A stretch of DNA of 6,524 nt from contig JAFZKR010000022.1 of assembly GCA_017551845.1 (NCBI GenBank), forward strand, positions 1 to 6,524, read 5' to 3'. Below, in pieces: positions 1 to 6,524 of the stretch. Numbering within the stretch: the stretch's first letter is position 1; each line of letters begins with the position of its first letter. This DNA comes from Bacteroidaceae bacterium (GTDB lineage Bacteria; Bacteroidota; Bacteroidia; Bacteroidales; Bacteroidaceae). A program made the position numbers and the translations under genes. The notes under the pieces were generated by a model, which saw only the letters and a program-made list of their open reading frames with translations, did no database searches and was not told the DNA's origin.

Positions 1-195
1 AAGATACTACCTCCGGATGCTGAACCTGATAATGACGGAGGATACCTTTTTGAGATATGGGACGGTACATTCCACGGTGATGTCGTGAACGACGGGGTGT
101 ATTACATTAACGTGCAGGCTACCGGAGCAGGAGGCAGGAAATTTGAAAAGAAAGCCGATATTAACGTACTTAAAGGACTTGGAGTGGGGAATTGA
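1..195 (+). CDS. C-terminal end of a probable T9SS / gliding-motility-type secreted protein (partial)
   Basis: Frame 1 is open from the window edge to a TGA at 193-195, giving the last 64 residues of a protein whose start lies outside. The visible part has the pattern W-D-G-T-x3-G-x4-D-G-V-Y-Y followed by two predicted beta strands and the ending K-x-D-I-N-V-L-K. This resembles the gliding-motility-associated C-terminal (CHU_C / type B sorting) domain that sends proteins through the type IX secretion system in Bacteroidetes, and more distantly the FlgD-like Ig fold. That family link is from memory of the motif, not a search. If right, the protein is exported and its tail is cleaved or anchored at the surface. 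Its main domain, and so its function, cannot be seen. It ends only 6 bases before uvrA, so the two may share a transcript. Confidence 0.72.
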   Translation, partial: KILPPDAEPDNDGGYLFEIWDGTFHGDVVNDGVYYINVQATGAGGRKFEKKADINVLKGLGVGN

Positions 196-201
196 TTAAC
201 G

Positions 202-3063
202 ATGGATAAGTCTAAGATTGTAGTTACAGGTGCCAGGTCCAATAACCTGAAGAACATTGATGTTGAGATTCCGCACAAGTCGCTCACTGTAGTTACCGGA
301 CTGAGCGGAAGCGGCAAGTCATCATTGGCATTTGATACAATCTATGCTGAAGGTCAGCGCCGTTATATTGAGACCTTCTCAGTTTATGCACGCAATTTTT
401 TAGGTAACCTCCAACGTCCGGATGTGGACCGCATTACAGGACTAAGTCCGGTTATTTCAATAGAACAGAAGACTACCAACCGAAACCCGCGTTCAACAGT
501 GGGTACCGTTACTGAGGTATATGACTACCTGCGTCTGCTTTTTGCCCGTGCGGGTGAGGCTTACTCTTATCTGAGCGGTGAGAAGATGGTTAAGTTCACC
601 GAGGAGCAGATTGTAGAGCTTGTGGTTAACGAGTACGGCGGACAGCGTATCTATGTGCTGGCCCCGTTGGTACGCAACCGTAAAGGTCACTACAAGGAAC
701 TGTTTGAGAGTATACGGCGCAAGGGTTATCTGAACGTTCGTGTTGATGGTGAACTGCGTGAGGTAAAACCCGGAATGAAGCTGGACCGTTACCGCAATCA
801 CGATATAGAGGTGGTTATTGAAAAACTGGTTGTAAATGAGAAATACCGTCATCGCCTGGCTGACAGTGTATCTCTTGCAATGAAGCAGGGTGACGGCCTT
901 ATGATGGTGCTTTCCATGCCACGCGAGACCATCCCCGGCCGTCAGGAAGAGGGTGTGTTACGCCACTATAGCAAACGCTTGATGTGCCCGGTAACAGGTC
1001 TGTCGTACCGCGATCCGGCTCCGCATAATTTCTCCTTCAATTCACCGCAAGGCTCATGCCCCAAGTGCAAGGGATTAGGCTATATATCGGCCGTTGATGA
1101 AGACAAGGTGCTTCCAGACCGTTCGCTCTCTGTGCGTCAGGGTGCCATCGCTCCGCTTGGAACGTTTAAGAATACGCTTATTTTCAGGCAGATAACTGCT
1201 CTGCTTAACAAATATGATTATACCCTTGATACTCCCATTGCCGAAATGACCAATGATGTTATCGACGAGCTTATTAACGGCAGTGATGAGCGTATCAAAG
1301 TACAGATTACCGGTATCAACAGTGAGGCCGATGCCGTATTCATGGAGTATGAGGGAATAGCCAAGTATGTGCGCTCACTCCAGCAGCAGACTGATATAAC
1401 AGCGGCTGAGCAGAAATGGGCTGATCAGTTTGCTGTGACCCGTGTTTGTCCGGAGTGTGGTGGCGCACGTTTGAATAAAGAGGCTCTGAATTTCCGCATT
1501 GACGGCAAGAATATATATGAGCTGGCATCGATGGATATTCAGGATCTGTATGAGTGGGCCTGCAATGTTGAACCACGTCTTAGTGAACGCCAGCGTACCA
1601 TTGCATCGGAAATACTTAAGGAGATACGTACACGCCTGCAGTTTATGCTTGATGTGGGATTGGACTACTTATCATTGAACCGCCCTGCTGAGTCTCTGTC
1701 CGGTGGTGAGGAACAGCGTATTCGCTTAGCCACACAGATAGGTTCCAAGCTGGTCAATGTGCTTTATATTCTTGATGAGCCTAGTATAGGTTTGCATCAG
1801 CGTGACAATGTTCGCCTGTTTGAGTCATTGAAACAGTTGCGAGATGCCGGCAATACAGTGCTTGTGGTGGAACATGACCGCGACATGATGTTGGCTGCTG
1901 ACTGGATTATTGACCTTGGACCGCGTGCCGGGCGCAAGGGTGGTGAAGTGGTGTTTCAGGGTACTGTTGACCAGATGCTTAAGACGGAAACGCTCACCGC
2001 AGGTTACCTGAACGGCAAGTTGGATACTGCGGATGGAAATCTGTCTGAACGCCGTGCAGGTAACGGACAGAGCATAGTTTTGCATGGCTGCAGGGGAAAC
2101 AATCTTAAGAACATTGATGTAGAGTTTCCTTTGGGTAAACTAATTTGCGTTACAGGTGTATCGGGAAGCGGTAAATCTTCGCTGGTAAATGAAACTCTGC
2201 AACCTATTCTTTCACAGAGATTTTACCGCTCTCTAAAGGAACCGCTTGAATATGACTCTATAGATGGTATTGAGAACATTGATAAGGTTGTGGATGTGGA
2301 CCAGTCACCCATAGGCCGTTCTCCGCGCTCCAATCCAGCTACATATACCGGTGTATTCAGTGATATCCGCCAGCTTTTTGTGGAACTGCCGGAGTCTAAA
2401 ATTCGCGCATATAAACCCGGAAGGTTCTCTTTCAATGTGTCTGGAGGCCGATGCGAGGCTTGCGGCGGTAACGGTTACAAGACCATTGAGATGAATTTCC
2501 TGCCTGATGTGATGGTGCCTTGTGAGGTCTGCCACGGCAAGCGATACAACCGTGAGACACTGGAGGTTCGCTACAAGGGCAAATCCATTGCCGATGTGCT
2601 GGACATGACCATCAATATGGCTGTGGAGTTTTTTGAGAACGTTCCCACCATACTGAATAAAATCAAGGTTCTTCAGGATGTTGGTCTAGGTTATCTTAAA
2701 TTAGGACAGCCTTCAACTATCATATCAGGCGGTGAGAGTCAGCGCGTAAAACTGGCTACAGAACTGGCCAAGCGCGATACGGGCAAGACGCTTTACATTC
2801 TTGACGAGCCTACTACCGGACTGCATTTTGAGGATATCCGCGTGCTTATGAATGTACTCAACCGACTTGTCGACAAGGGCAACACAGTTATTGTCATTGA
2901 ACATAACATGGATGTGATCAAGCAGGCTGACTGGATCATTGACATCGGCCCCGAGGGAGGTCGTAACGGCGGTATGATTGTTGCTCAGGGCACTCCTGAG
3001 CAGGTCGCTGCTTCATGCAAAGGCTACACTTCAAAATTCCTTGCTGAGGAACTTTCCAGATAA
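202..3063 (+). CDS. uvrA: UvrABC excinuclease subunit A (damage-recognition ABC ATPase)
   Basis: UvrA dimerises, scans DNA for bulky lesions and loads UvrB in cytoplasmic nucleotide excision repair. The 953 residues match the usual length (about 940), and both ABC ATPase halves are complete. Half one has Walker [10 protein letters not shown] (33-41), signature [12 protein letters not shown] (from 499) and Walker B ILDEP (to 527). Half two has Walker [10 protein letters not shown] (652-660), signature [12 protein letters not shown] (about 841-852) and Walker B ILDEP (866-870). Cysteine pairs lie at C416/C419 (CPEC) and C751/C754 with C774/C777, an intact C-x2-C-x19-C-x2-C zinc module. The first module is degenerate: C262, T265, C286, C289, with Thr replacing the second Cys. 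The ATG at 202 gives the canonical N-terminus ([19 protein letters not shown]) just after the upstream stop. GGAG at 181-184 is rather far away to be a good Shine-Dalgarno site. No SOS box was recognised. Bacteroidetes often carry UvrA paralogues, so this may be one of two. Confidence 0.98.
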   Translation: MDKSKIVVTGARSNNLKNIDVEIPHKSLTVVTGLSGSGKSSLAFDTIYAEGQRRYIETFSVYARNFLGNLQRPDVDRITGLSPVISIEQKTTNRNPRSTVGTVTEVYDYLRLLFARAGEAYSYLSGEKMVKFTEEQIVELVVNEYGGQRIYVLAPLVRNRKGHYKELFESIRRKGYLNVRVDGELREVKPGMKLDRYRNHDIEVVIEKLVVNEKYRHRLADSVSLAMKQGDGLMMVLSMPRETIPGRQEEGVLRHYSKRLMCPVTGLSYRDPAPHNFSFNSPQGSCPKCKGLGYISAVDEDKVLPDRSLSVRQGAIAPLGTFKNTLIFRQITALLNKYDYTLDTPIAEMTNDVIDELINGSDERIKVQITGINSEADAVFMEYEGIAKYVRSLQQQTDITAAEQKWADQFAVTRVCPECGGARLNKEALNFRIDGKNIYELASMDIQDLYEWACNVEPRLSERQRTIASEILKEIRTRLQFMLDVGLDYLSLNRPAESLSGGEEQRIRLATQIGSKLVNVLYILDEPSIGLHQRDNVRLFESLKQLRDAGNTVLVVEHDRDMMLAADWIIDLGPRAGRKGGEVVFQGTVDQMLKTETLTAGYLNGKLDTADGNLSERRAGNGQSIVLHGCRGNNLKNIDVEFPLGKLICVTGVSGSGKSSLVNETLQPILSQRFYRSLKEPLEYDSIDGIENIDKVVDVDQSPIGRSPRSNPATYTGVFSDIRQLFVELPESKIRAYKPGRFSFNVSGGRCEACGGNGYKTIEMNFLPDVMVPCEVCHGKRYNRETLEVRYKGKSIADVLDMTINMAVEFFENVPTILNKIKVLQDVGLGYLKLGQPSTIISGGESQRVKLATELAKRDTGKTLYILDEPTTGLHFEDIRVLMNVLNRLVDKGNTVIVIEHNMDVIKQADWIIDIGPEGGRNGGMIVAQGTPEQVAASCKGYTSKFLAEELSR

Positions 3064-3072
3064 TTATCAGGG

Positions 3073-3162
3073 GGAAAAGGGGGTATATACTCTATAGGAG
3101 AATGCCCTCCCACTGGTCACGCGTGGGTGCGAGACTCCTATAGAGTATATACCCCCTTTTCC
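3073..3162. terminator. Long perfect inverted repeat, probable bidirectional terminator between convergent genes
   Basis: Arms 3073-3100 and 3135-3162 are exact reverse complements over 28 bases, with no mismatch or bulge, separated by 34 bases. The loop holds a second stem, CCCAC (3109-3113) with GTGGG (3123-3127). On each strand the outer end of the arm reads AAAAGGGGG on the 5' side and CCCCCTTTT on the 3' side, the symmetric A-stem-T form of a two-way terminator. It begins 9 bases after the uvrA stop and ends 6 bases before the methyltransferase stop, the right place to end both transcripts. The T tract is only four bases and is followed by C, so termination may be imperfect. The unusually long perfect stem leaves open a dispersed palindromic repeat. 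No target-site duplication was seen. Confidence 0.7.
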
Positions 3163-3168
3163 GCTCGC

Positions 3169-4377
3169 TTAGCAGGCTTTTGTCAGATCCAGGAGAACGC
3201 GTTTGCTGTCTGAGAGGGTGGTGGCGATGAGGTAGCGTGTGCCTCCGTCTTTTAGTTTTAGGCTTTTTTGGAGTTGTGGGGCGGTTTCCGGGAAGTTTCT
3301 TACTGAGAGGTTTGCTTGGGTTTTGATTAGGCTTGAAAGTGATCTTTTATCGAATGGTATTATTCCTTTTAATATGAATGTGCGGCCGGGGAAGTTCTCC
3401 GGTTTTTCTTTGCTCCAGAAGAGGTGGGTGTCCGGGTGGAGCAGGGAAGTTGCTGTTTGGGCGGCTATGGTGCGGAACAGGGCGCTCTTCATGTAGGGGG
3501 CTGTTGGCTCGCTGATGAATGTGCCGGGTTGCAGTTGCTCCGGATTTGCTATGGGCAGAGGCAAGGTGTTTTCTGCACTTTTTGTCGATGAAACCGTTGG
3601 TTTCGGGTTGCCCTGAGCGTCTATATCAACTGCCTCAATTACGGGTTCTCCATTGAAGTCCCTTTGTATCAGGAGCGTTATCTCTTTACACTCACCTTCA
3701 AGACCGATGACCATTACTCGGCTCACATGACGCATCTCTGTGAAGGCGCGGCTTATGTTAAGCATGGGGGAAAGCTTTAGAATAACGTAGCGTGATACGC
3801 GTAACAGGTCATCTTGGAGGGTCACAGCATCGGGTTGGCAGTCTGAAATTGATATCAGTTTCTGGCCGGCGTTTCCGCGGCGGGCTGGGTCAAGATAGAT
3901 AAGGTCAAGGCTGTCATCTTTTTGGTTTGACAGGAACTCTGCGGCATCACTGCAGCTTATTTCTATATCCAGGCGGCCAAGAGTCTTGTAATTCTCTGCA
4001 ACAATGCTGGTTAACTCTGCTGACATCTCATTGTAGCAGGTGCCGGAGGCATTCCTTGAGATAAAGAAACAATCCACACCGAATCCGCCGGTGAGATCGG
4101 TCATTCTGAAGTTTTTTCCTATCAGATTCTCTATACGTGAAGCTTTGTATTGTGCTATGTACTGGGAGGTACATTGCTCTAGAGAGAGGTGTTTAGGGTA
4201 GATTATACCGTCAGTATTGGTCCAGAGCGGTAGTTTTGACTTGGCAATCTGCCAGCCTGAAATCTGTGTGAGAGCATACTGAATATCAACGCCTTGCGGA
4301 TGGCTGGCAAGAGCCAGTTTACGCACATCGTCAGCGCGATGTTCATGGATAAACTGTTTTGTCAGGTCTTTTTCCAT
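3169..4377 (-). CDS. Class I SAM-dependent methyltransferase with THUMP-like C-terminus (PG_1098-like)
   Basis: This 402-residue protein has a class I methyltransferase core. The SAM-binding motif DLTGGFGVD is at residues 94-102, the motif IV-like YLDPARRG at 161-168, and a following strand and turn, ILKLSPMLN, at 199-207. About 90 residues of mostly helical N-terminal sequence precede the core. The C-terminal third contains EPTAPYMKSALF (290-301) and ends in a THUMP-like segment with GGTRYLIATT (378-387). This order matches, from memory, the Bacteroidetes family of Porphyromonas PG_1098: methyltransferase, ferredoxin-like, THUMP-like. THUMP-type domains usually bind RNA, so an RNA substrate is likely, but the target is unknown and no gene name is given. 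The protein has no signal peptide and should be cytoplasmic. The ATG at 4377 is preceded by AATAGG and, 21 bases further up, by a TAAATTTG box. It converges on uvrA and diverges from the esterase. Confidence 0.88.
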   Translation of the reverse strand: MEKDLTKQFIHEHRADDVRKLALASHPQGVDIQYALTQISGWQIAKSKLPLWTNTDGIIYPKHLSLEQCTSQYIAQYKASRIENLIGKNFRMTDLTGGFGVDCFFISRNASGTCYNEMSAELTSIVAENYKTLGRLDIEISCSDAAEFLSNQKDDSLDLIYLDPARRGNAGQKLISISDCQPDAVTLQDDLLRVSRYVILKLSPMLNISRAFTEMRHVSRVMVIGLEGECKEITLLIQRDFNGEPVIEAVDIDAQGNPKPTVSSTKSAENTLPLPIANPEQLQPGTFISEPTAPYMKSALFRTIAAQTATSLLHPDTHLFWSKEKPENFPGRTFILKGIIPFDKRSLSSLIKTQANLSVRNFPETAPQLQKSLKLKDGGTRYLIATTLSDSKRVLLDLTKAC

Positions 4378-4398
4378 CCTATTTCAGATTTGCAGTTT

Positions 4399-4406
4399 CA
4401 AATTTA
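4399..4406 (-). promoter_or_regulatory. Candidate Bacteroidetes -7 box for the methyltransferase gene
   Basis: Read on the minus strand this is TAAATTTG, an exact match to the Bacteroidetes -7 consensus TAnnTTTG, ending 21 bases before the ATG. No TTTG element is present at the expected 19-21 base spacing upstream, so the call rests on the -7 box and its position alone. Confidence 0.45.
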
Positions 4407-4434
4407 GGAAATAAGTCCAACTTTTATTACTTTC
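4403..4434 (+). promoter_or_regulatory. Weak candidate promoter for the carboxylesterase gene
   Basis: TTTA (4403-4406), 20 bases, then TTACTTTC (4427-4434) is a degraded form of TTTG-N20-TAnnTTTG, with one mismatch in the first element and two in the second. The box ends 23 bases before the esterase ATG, similar to the spacing at the other two promoter-like sites in this window. It overlaps the candidate promoter of the divergent methyltransferase. Confidence 0.3.
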
Positions 4435-4457
4435 ACACCATTAAACCAAAATGCGTT

Positions 4458-5948
4458 ATGAAGAAACTGTTTTTTGTTTTGGCCGGCATGCTTGCTACAA
4501 TAGCATGCGGCGCTCAGAATAGCGGTCCGGTCCTTACCATTGAAGGTGGACAGATTCAGGGTGTTACTACTGATATCAAGGGAGTTACCGTTTATCGCGG
4601 CATTCCGTTCGCAGCACCTCCTACAGGGCAGAACCGTTGGAGGGCTCCACAGCCTGTTATTCCTTGGGAAGGTGTGAAACTTTGTGATAAGTTCGGCCAT
4701 CCGCCATTCCAGGCAGCCCATTATCCCGGCGGCTATACTACTGAGTGGGGTTACGGTGATGAGGCTCCTTACAGCGAGGATTGCCTGTATCTGAACGTGT
4801 GGACAACGAAACCGGGAAAGCCCGAAGCCAAACTTCCTGTTGCCATCTGGATATTCGGAGGCGGCATGCGTGAAGGCTGGGGCTCCGAGCCTGAGTTTGA
4901 CGGTCAGGAATGGGCTAACAAGGATGTTGTGCTGGTATCATTTAATTACCGTGTGGGTCCGTTCGGATTCTTTGCACATCCTGAGCTATCGGCCGAGGAT
5001 CCCGAGCATGCTACCGGAAACTGGGGCACTCTGGACCAGATTGAGGCTATGAAGTGGGTCAAGAAGAATATTGCCCAGTTTGGTGGTGATCCCGACAACG
5101 TGATGATATTCGGACAGAGCGCCGGATCACGCAGCGTCAAGTTCCTGAGTGCATCACCCCTTACCAAGGGCCTGTTCAACAAAGCTGTTATTATGAGTGG
5201 AAGCGGATTGGTTAAGCCCCGCCCACAGAGTGATGCTGCACCTGCAGGCCGCGGAATGGGCATGGGTATGCCGCAGCAGGGTATGACCACATTGGCCGAG
5301 GCCGAGGCATCGACCAAGGAGGTTTGCGATTGGGCTAACATGACTACTCTGCGTCAACTGCGCAGCGCCGGTACTGAGACCATATATGCTCTTGGTACTC
5401 TCTACACCAATGTGACCGGAAAGCGCAGCGTGCTTACCGCTTCTCCCATATCACCTTATATTGACGGATATGTTCTGACCGAGTCATTTGATGACGCTTG
5501 CCTGGACGGCTCACTTGCACAGGTTCCATACCTGATTGGCTATACCCTGAATGATGCAGGCAATATGGGCACACAGATTGTGGATTTCTGCCTGAACCGT
5601 GAAGAGATGGGCGGCAAGGCATACGCCTACCAGTTTGCACGTCCGCTGCCCGATGACGGCAATCATCCTGAGGTGACACAGCGCCTTAGGGGTGCATTCC
5701 ACTCATCGGACCTCTGGTTTGTATTCAAGTCATTGAAACACTGCTGGCGTCCCTGGACTCAGGGTGACTGGGATCTGTCAGAGAAGATGCTTACCGCATG
5801 GTCCAACTTTGCCAAGTACGGTGATCCCAACGGCCCCGACGGCGGCGAGTGGAAGCCTCTAACCAAAGACAATCAGCAGTTTATGATTTTCAAACTGGAT
5901 GAGAATGATGCCGAGGCCTCAGAGTTGGGCAATCCTCTGGCCAGATAG
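4458..5948 (+). CDS. Secreted type B carboxylesterase (alpha/beta hydrolase)
   Basis: A serine ester hydrolase of the COesterase family, predicted to be exported. Starting at ATG 4458 gives 496 residues with a clear signal peptide (MKKLFFVLAGMLATIACGA). The reading frame is open further upstream (from 4359), but that start would run into the methyltransferase gene and bury the signal peptide. Cleavage after A19 (CGA|Q) fits signal peptidase I; C17 could mark a lipoprotein, but TIAC is a poor lipobox. Family marks are EDCLYLNVW (108-116), the oxyanion segment WIFGGG (131-136), NYRVGPFGFF (163-172) and the serine signature FGGDPDNVMIFGQSAGS ending in catalytic S221. H415 in GAFHSSDLWFVF is the likely catalytic His, and D366 in IGYTLNDAG sits where the family usually has Glu. 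A Gly/Met-rich loop lies at 264-276. The natural ester is unknown; acylated plant polysaccharides are possible, but no glycan-utilisation genes adjoin. It looks monocistronic, with its own terminator. Confidence 0.93.
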   Translation: MKKLFFVLAGMLATIACGAQNSGPVLTIEGGQIQGVTTDIKGVTVYRGIPFAAPPTGQNRWRAPQPVIPWEGVKLCDKFGHPPFQAAHYPGGYTTEWGYGDEAPYSEDCLYLNVWTTKPGKPEAKLPVAIWIFGGGMREGWGSEPEFDGQEWANKDVVLVSFNYRVGPFGFFAHPELSAEDPEHATGNWGTLDQIEAMKWVKKNIAQFGGDPDNVMIFGQSAGSRSVKFLSASPLTKGLFNKAVIMSGSGLVKPRPQSDAAPAGRGMGMGMPQQGMTTLAEAEASTKEVCDWANMTTLRQLRSAGTETIYALGTLYTNVTGKRSVLTASPISPYIDGYVLTESFDDACLDGSLAQVPYLIGYTLNDAGNMGTQIVDFCLNREEMGGKAYAYQFARPLPDDGNHPEVTQRLRGAFHSSDLWFVFKSLKHCWRPWTQGDWDLSEKMLTAWSNFAKYGDPNGPDGGEWKPLTKDNQQFMIFKLDENDAEASELGNPLAR

Positions 5949-5983
5949 CACAAAAGAACCGTTTCCCTGTGTTATTTTCTGAT

Positions 5984-6024
5984 AATCGGGCGGACTGAGA
6001 TTTCTTGGTCCGTCTGATTTTTTT
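5984..6024 (+). terminator. Intrinsic terminator after the carboxylesterase gene
   Basis: Arms 5984-5996 and 6007-6019 can pair over 13 positions, three of them G-U or U-G, around a 10-base loop. A run of seven T (6018-6024) starts at the base of the stem. It lies 35 bases after the esterase stop codon and separates that gene from the downstream small-protein/GNAT unit. Confidence 0.85.
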
Positions 6025-6042
6025 GCATCGCCGGACTATAGA

Positions 6043-6074
6043 TTTGGATATAAGAGATTTATTTATAACCTTTG
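6043..6074 (+). promoter_or_regulatory. Probable Bacteroidetes-type promoter for the small-protein/GNAT unit
   Basis: TTTG at 6043-6046 is followed after 20 bases by AACCTTTG at 6067-6074, one base off the TAnnTTTG consensus. The same site can be read as TAACCTTTG (6066-6074) with one extra spacer base. It lies directly after a terminator and ends 25 bases before the ATG of the 54-residue gene, leaving a short A/T-rich leader without a clear Shine-Dalgarno sequence. Confidence 0.6.
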
Positions 6075-6099
6075 CATTCAGAAATTAATACATAATATC

Positions 6100-6264
6100 A
6101 TGTTAGGAATTGAATCTACACACAAACCATTAAAGGGCCAGTTCGCGAAAGAACTTCGTGAAGCATTACATCGTGCCCGTACCGGAAATCTAAATCAGGA
6201 AGAAAAAGAGGGCGTTCTCCGCTCTGAGAAGGCATCGAAAAGATATAATGCCATCTGGAAATAA
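6100..6264 (+). CDS. Small basic protein of unknown function, 54 aa, upstream partner of a GNAT protein
   Basis: An ATG at 6100 opens a frame that ends with TAA at 6262-6264. The product begins MLGIESTHKPLKGQFAKELR and ends KASKRYNAIWK. By count it has 12 Lys/Arg against 7 Glu and no Asp, so it is basic, and it looks largely helical and soluble, with no signal peptide or membrane segment. I do not recognise the family. Support for a real gene is the promoter-like site at 6043-6074, the A/T-rich leader typical of the phylum, and tight coupling to the next gene: the stop is three bases before the GNAT ATG. A small protein just ahead of an acetyltransferase suggests an antitoxin or accessory role. 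That is inference from arrangement only; no known DNA-binding motif is evident. Confidence 0.66.
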   Translation: MLGIESTHKPLKGQFAKELREALHRARTGNLNQEEKEGVLRSEKASKRYNAIWK

Positions 6265-6267
6265 TCA

Positions 6268-6524
6268 ATGATTTTAGATCTTTCATTTGAAAGAATTGAT
6301 GAAGCATCAGTTCTTTCAGGTTTCTATTGTGGCATCCTTTCTATGGATGTCTTCATCCATGAGAAACTTCAGGAATACCTAAACCAAACTGACTGTATTG
6401 CATACGTGATAAAGGCCGGTAGTGAGATAGTAGCGATGCTTTGTCTTGGTTCAGACACATTAACTCTGGATGATGACGATAAAGATGAGATGAAATCCGG
6501 AATTATTCCAAAGCCTGATGCTGC
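6268..6524 (+). CDS. GNAT-family N-acetyltransferase-like protein, N-terminal part (partial)
   Basis: The frame opens with ATG at 6268 and stays open to the window edge, giving 85 full codons. The start is MILDLSFERIDEASVLSGFY. It continues with F-x-C-G followed by MDVFIHEKLQEYL (about 26-38), AYVIKAGSEIVAMLCLGSDTL (about 46-66), an acidic run LDDDDKDE, and IIPKPDA at the edge. This order of F-x-C-G, a helix with D-x-F, a strand A-Y-V and a strand I-V-A-x-x-x-L resembles the N-terminal half of Bacteroidetes GNAT proteins of roughly 170 residues, some of whose relatives are tRNA-acetylating toxins. The acetyl-CoA binding motif (R/Q-x-x-G-x-G/A) would lie beyond the window, so activity cannot be judged. 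Translation is probably coupled to the 54-residue gene three bases upstream. The first 180 bases from 6301 are about 41% G+C by hand count, lower than the esterase. Confidence 0.7.
   Translation, partial: MILDLSFERIDEASVLSGFYCGILSMDVFIHEKLQEYLNQTDCIAYVIKAGSEIVAMLCLGSDTLTLDDDDKDEMKSGIIPKPDA

Noticed and set aside
138..145. GAAATTTG as a uvrA -7 box within the upstream gene
   Set aside because: It is one base off the consensus, but no TTTG lies at the right spacing upstream and it sits inside coding sequence. The support is too weak to list.
493..852. Antisense open frame of 119 codons inside uvrA
   Set aside because: uvrA is intact and fully recognised here. The antisense frame has no recognisable motif and is expected by chance in a long gene.
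3070..3083. G-quadruplex in the G-rich run before the inverted repeat
   Set aside because: There are only two G runs of five, too few for a four-tract quadruplex in a single strand.
4359..4457. Longer N-terminus for the carboxylesterase, starting at 4359
   Set aside because: The extra 33 residues overlap the start of the divergent methyltransferase and would place the signal peptide inside the protein. The ATG at 4458 gives a proper exported N-terminus.
4946..5341. Antisense open frame of 131 codons inside the esterase
   Set aside because: It covers the conserved catalytic Ser region of the esterase, and its Ser/Pro/Leu-rich product shows no family motif.
6116..6307. Minus-strand open frame of 63 codons at the right edge
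   Set aside because: It lies antisense to the 54-aa gene and the GNAT start. The plus-strand reading has a promoter-like site, a preceding terminator and tight coupling, and the minus-strand protein resembles nothing I recognise.

Overview
The window looks like a Bacteroidales chromosome, perhaps Prevotellaceae or Bacteroidaceae (the family is uncertain). The main reasons are a C-terminal tail resembling the gliding-motility/type IX secretion sorting domain, a methyltransferase of the PG_1098 type known from Porphyromonas and relatives, A/T-rich leaders without clear Shine-Dalgarno sequences, and promoter-like sites fitting the Bacteroidetes pattern TTTG-N19-21-TAnnTTTG.

Layout: the last 64 codons of a probable secreted or surface protein (1-195) are followed after 6 bases by a full-length uvrA (202-3063), the damage-recognition ATPase of nucleotide excision repair. 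uvrA converges on a minus-strand gene for a SAM-dependent methyltransferase with a THUMP-like tail (3169-4377). The 105 bases between them are almost filled by one long perfect inverted repeat (3073-3162), probably a terminator for both genes. A short divergent promoter region (4378-4457) separates the methyltransferase from a signal-peptide-bearing type B carboxylesterase (4458-5948), which ends at a strong intrinsic terminator (5984-6024). A promoter-like site (6043-6074) then leads into a compact two-gene unit: a 54-residue basic protein (6100-6264) and, three bases later, the start of a GNAT-like acetyltransferase that runs off the window (6268-6524).

Most of the window is ordinary housekeeping and exported-enzyme content with no visible functional link between neighbours. 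The two less ordinary parts are the 28-bp perfect inverted repeat and the AT-richer small-protein/GNAT pair at the right edge, whose arrangement recalls a toxin-antitoxin module; that reading is only inferred. No RNA genes, CRISPR arrays, insertion sequences or attachment sites were seen, and no stretch longer than 300 bases lacks a gene.
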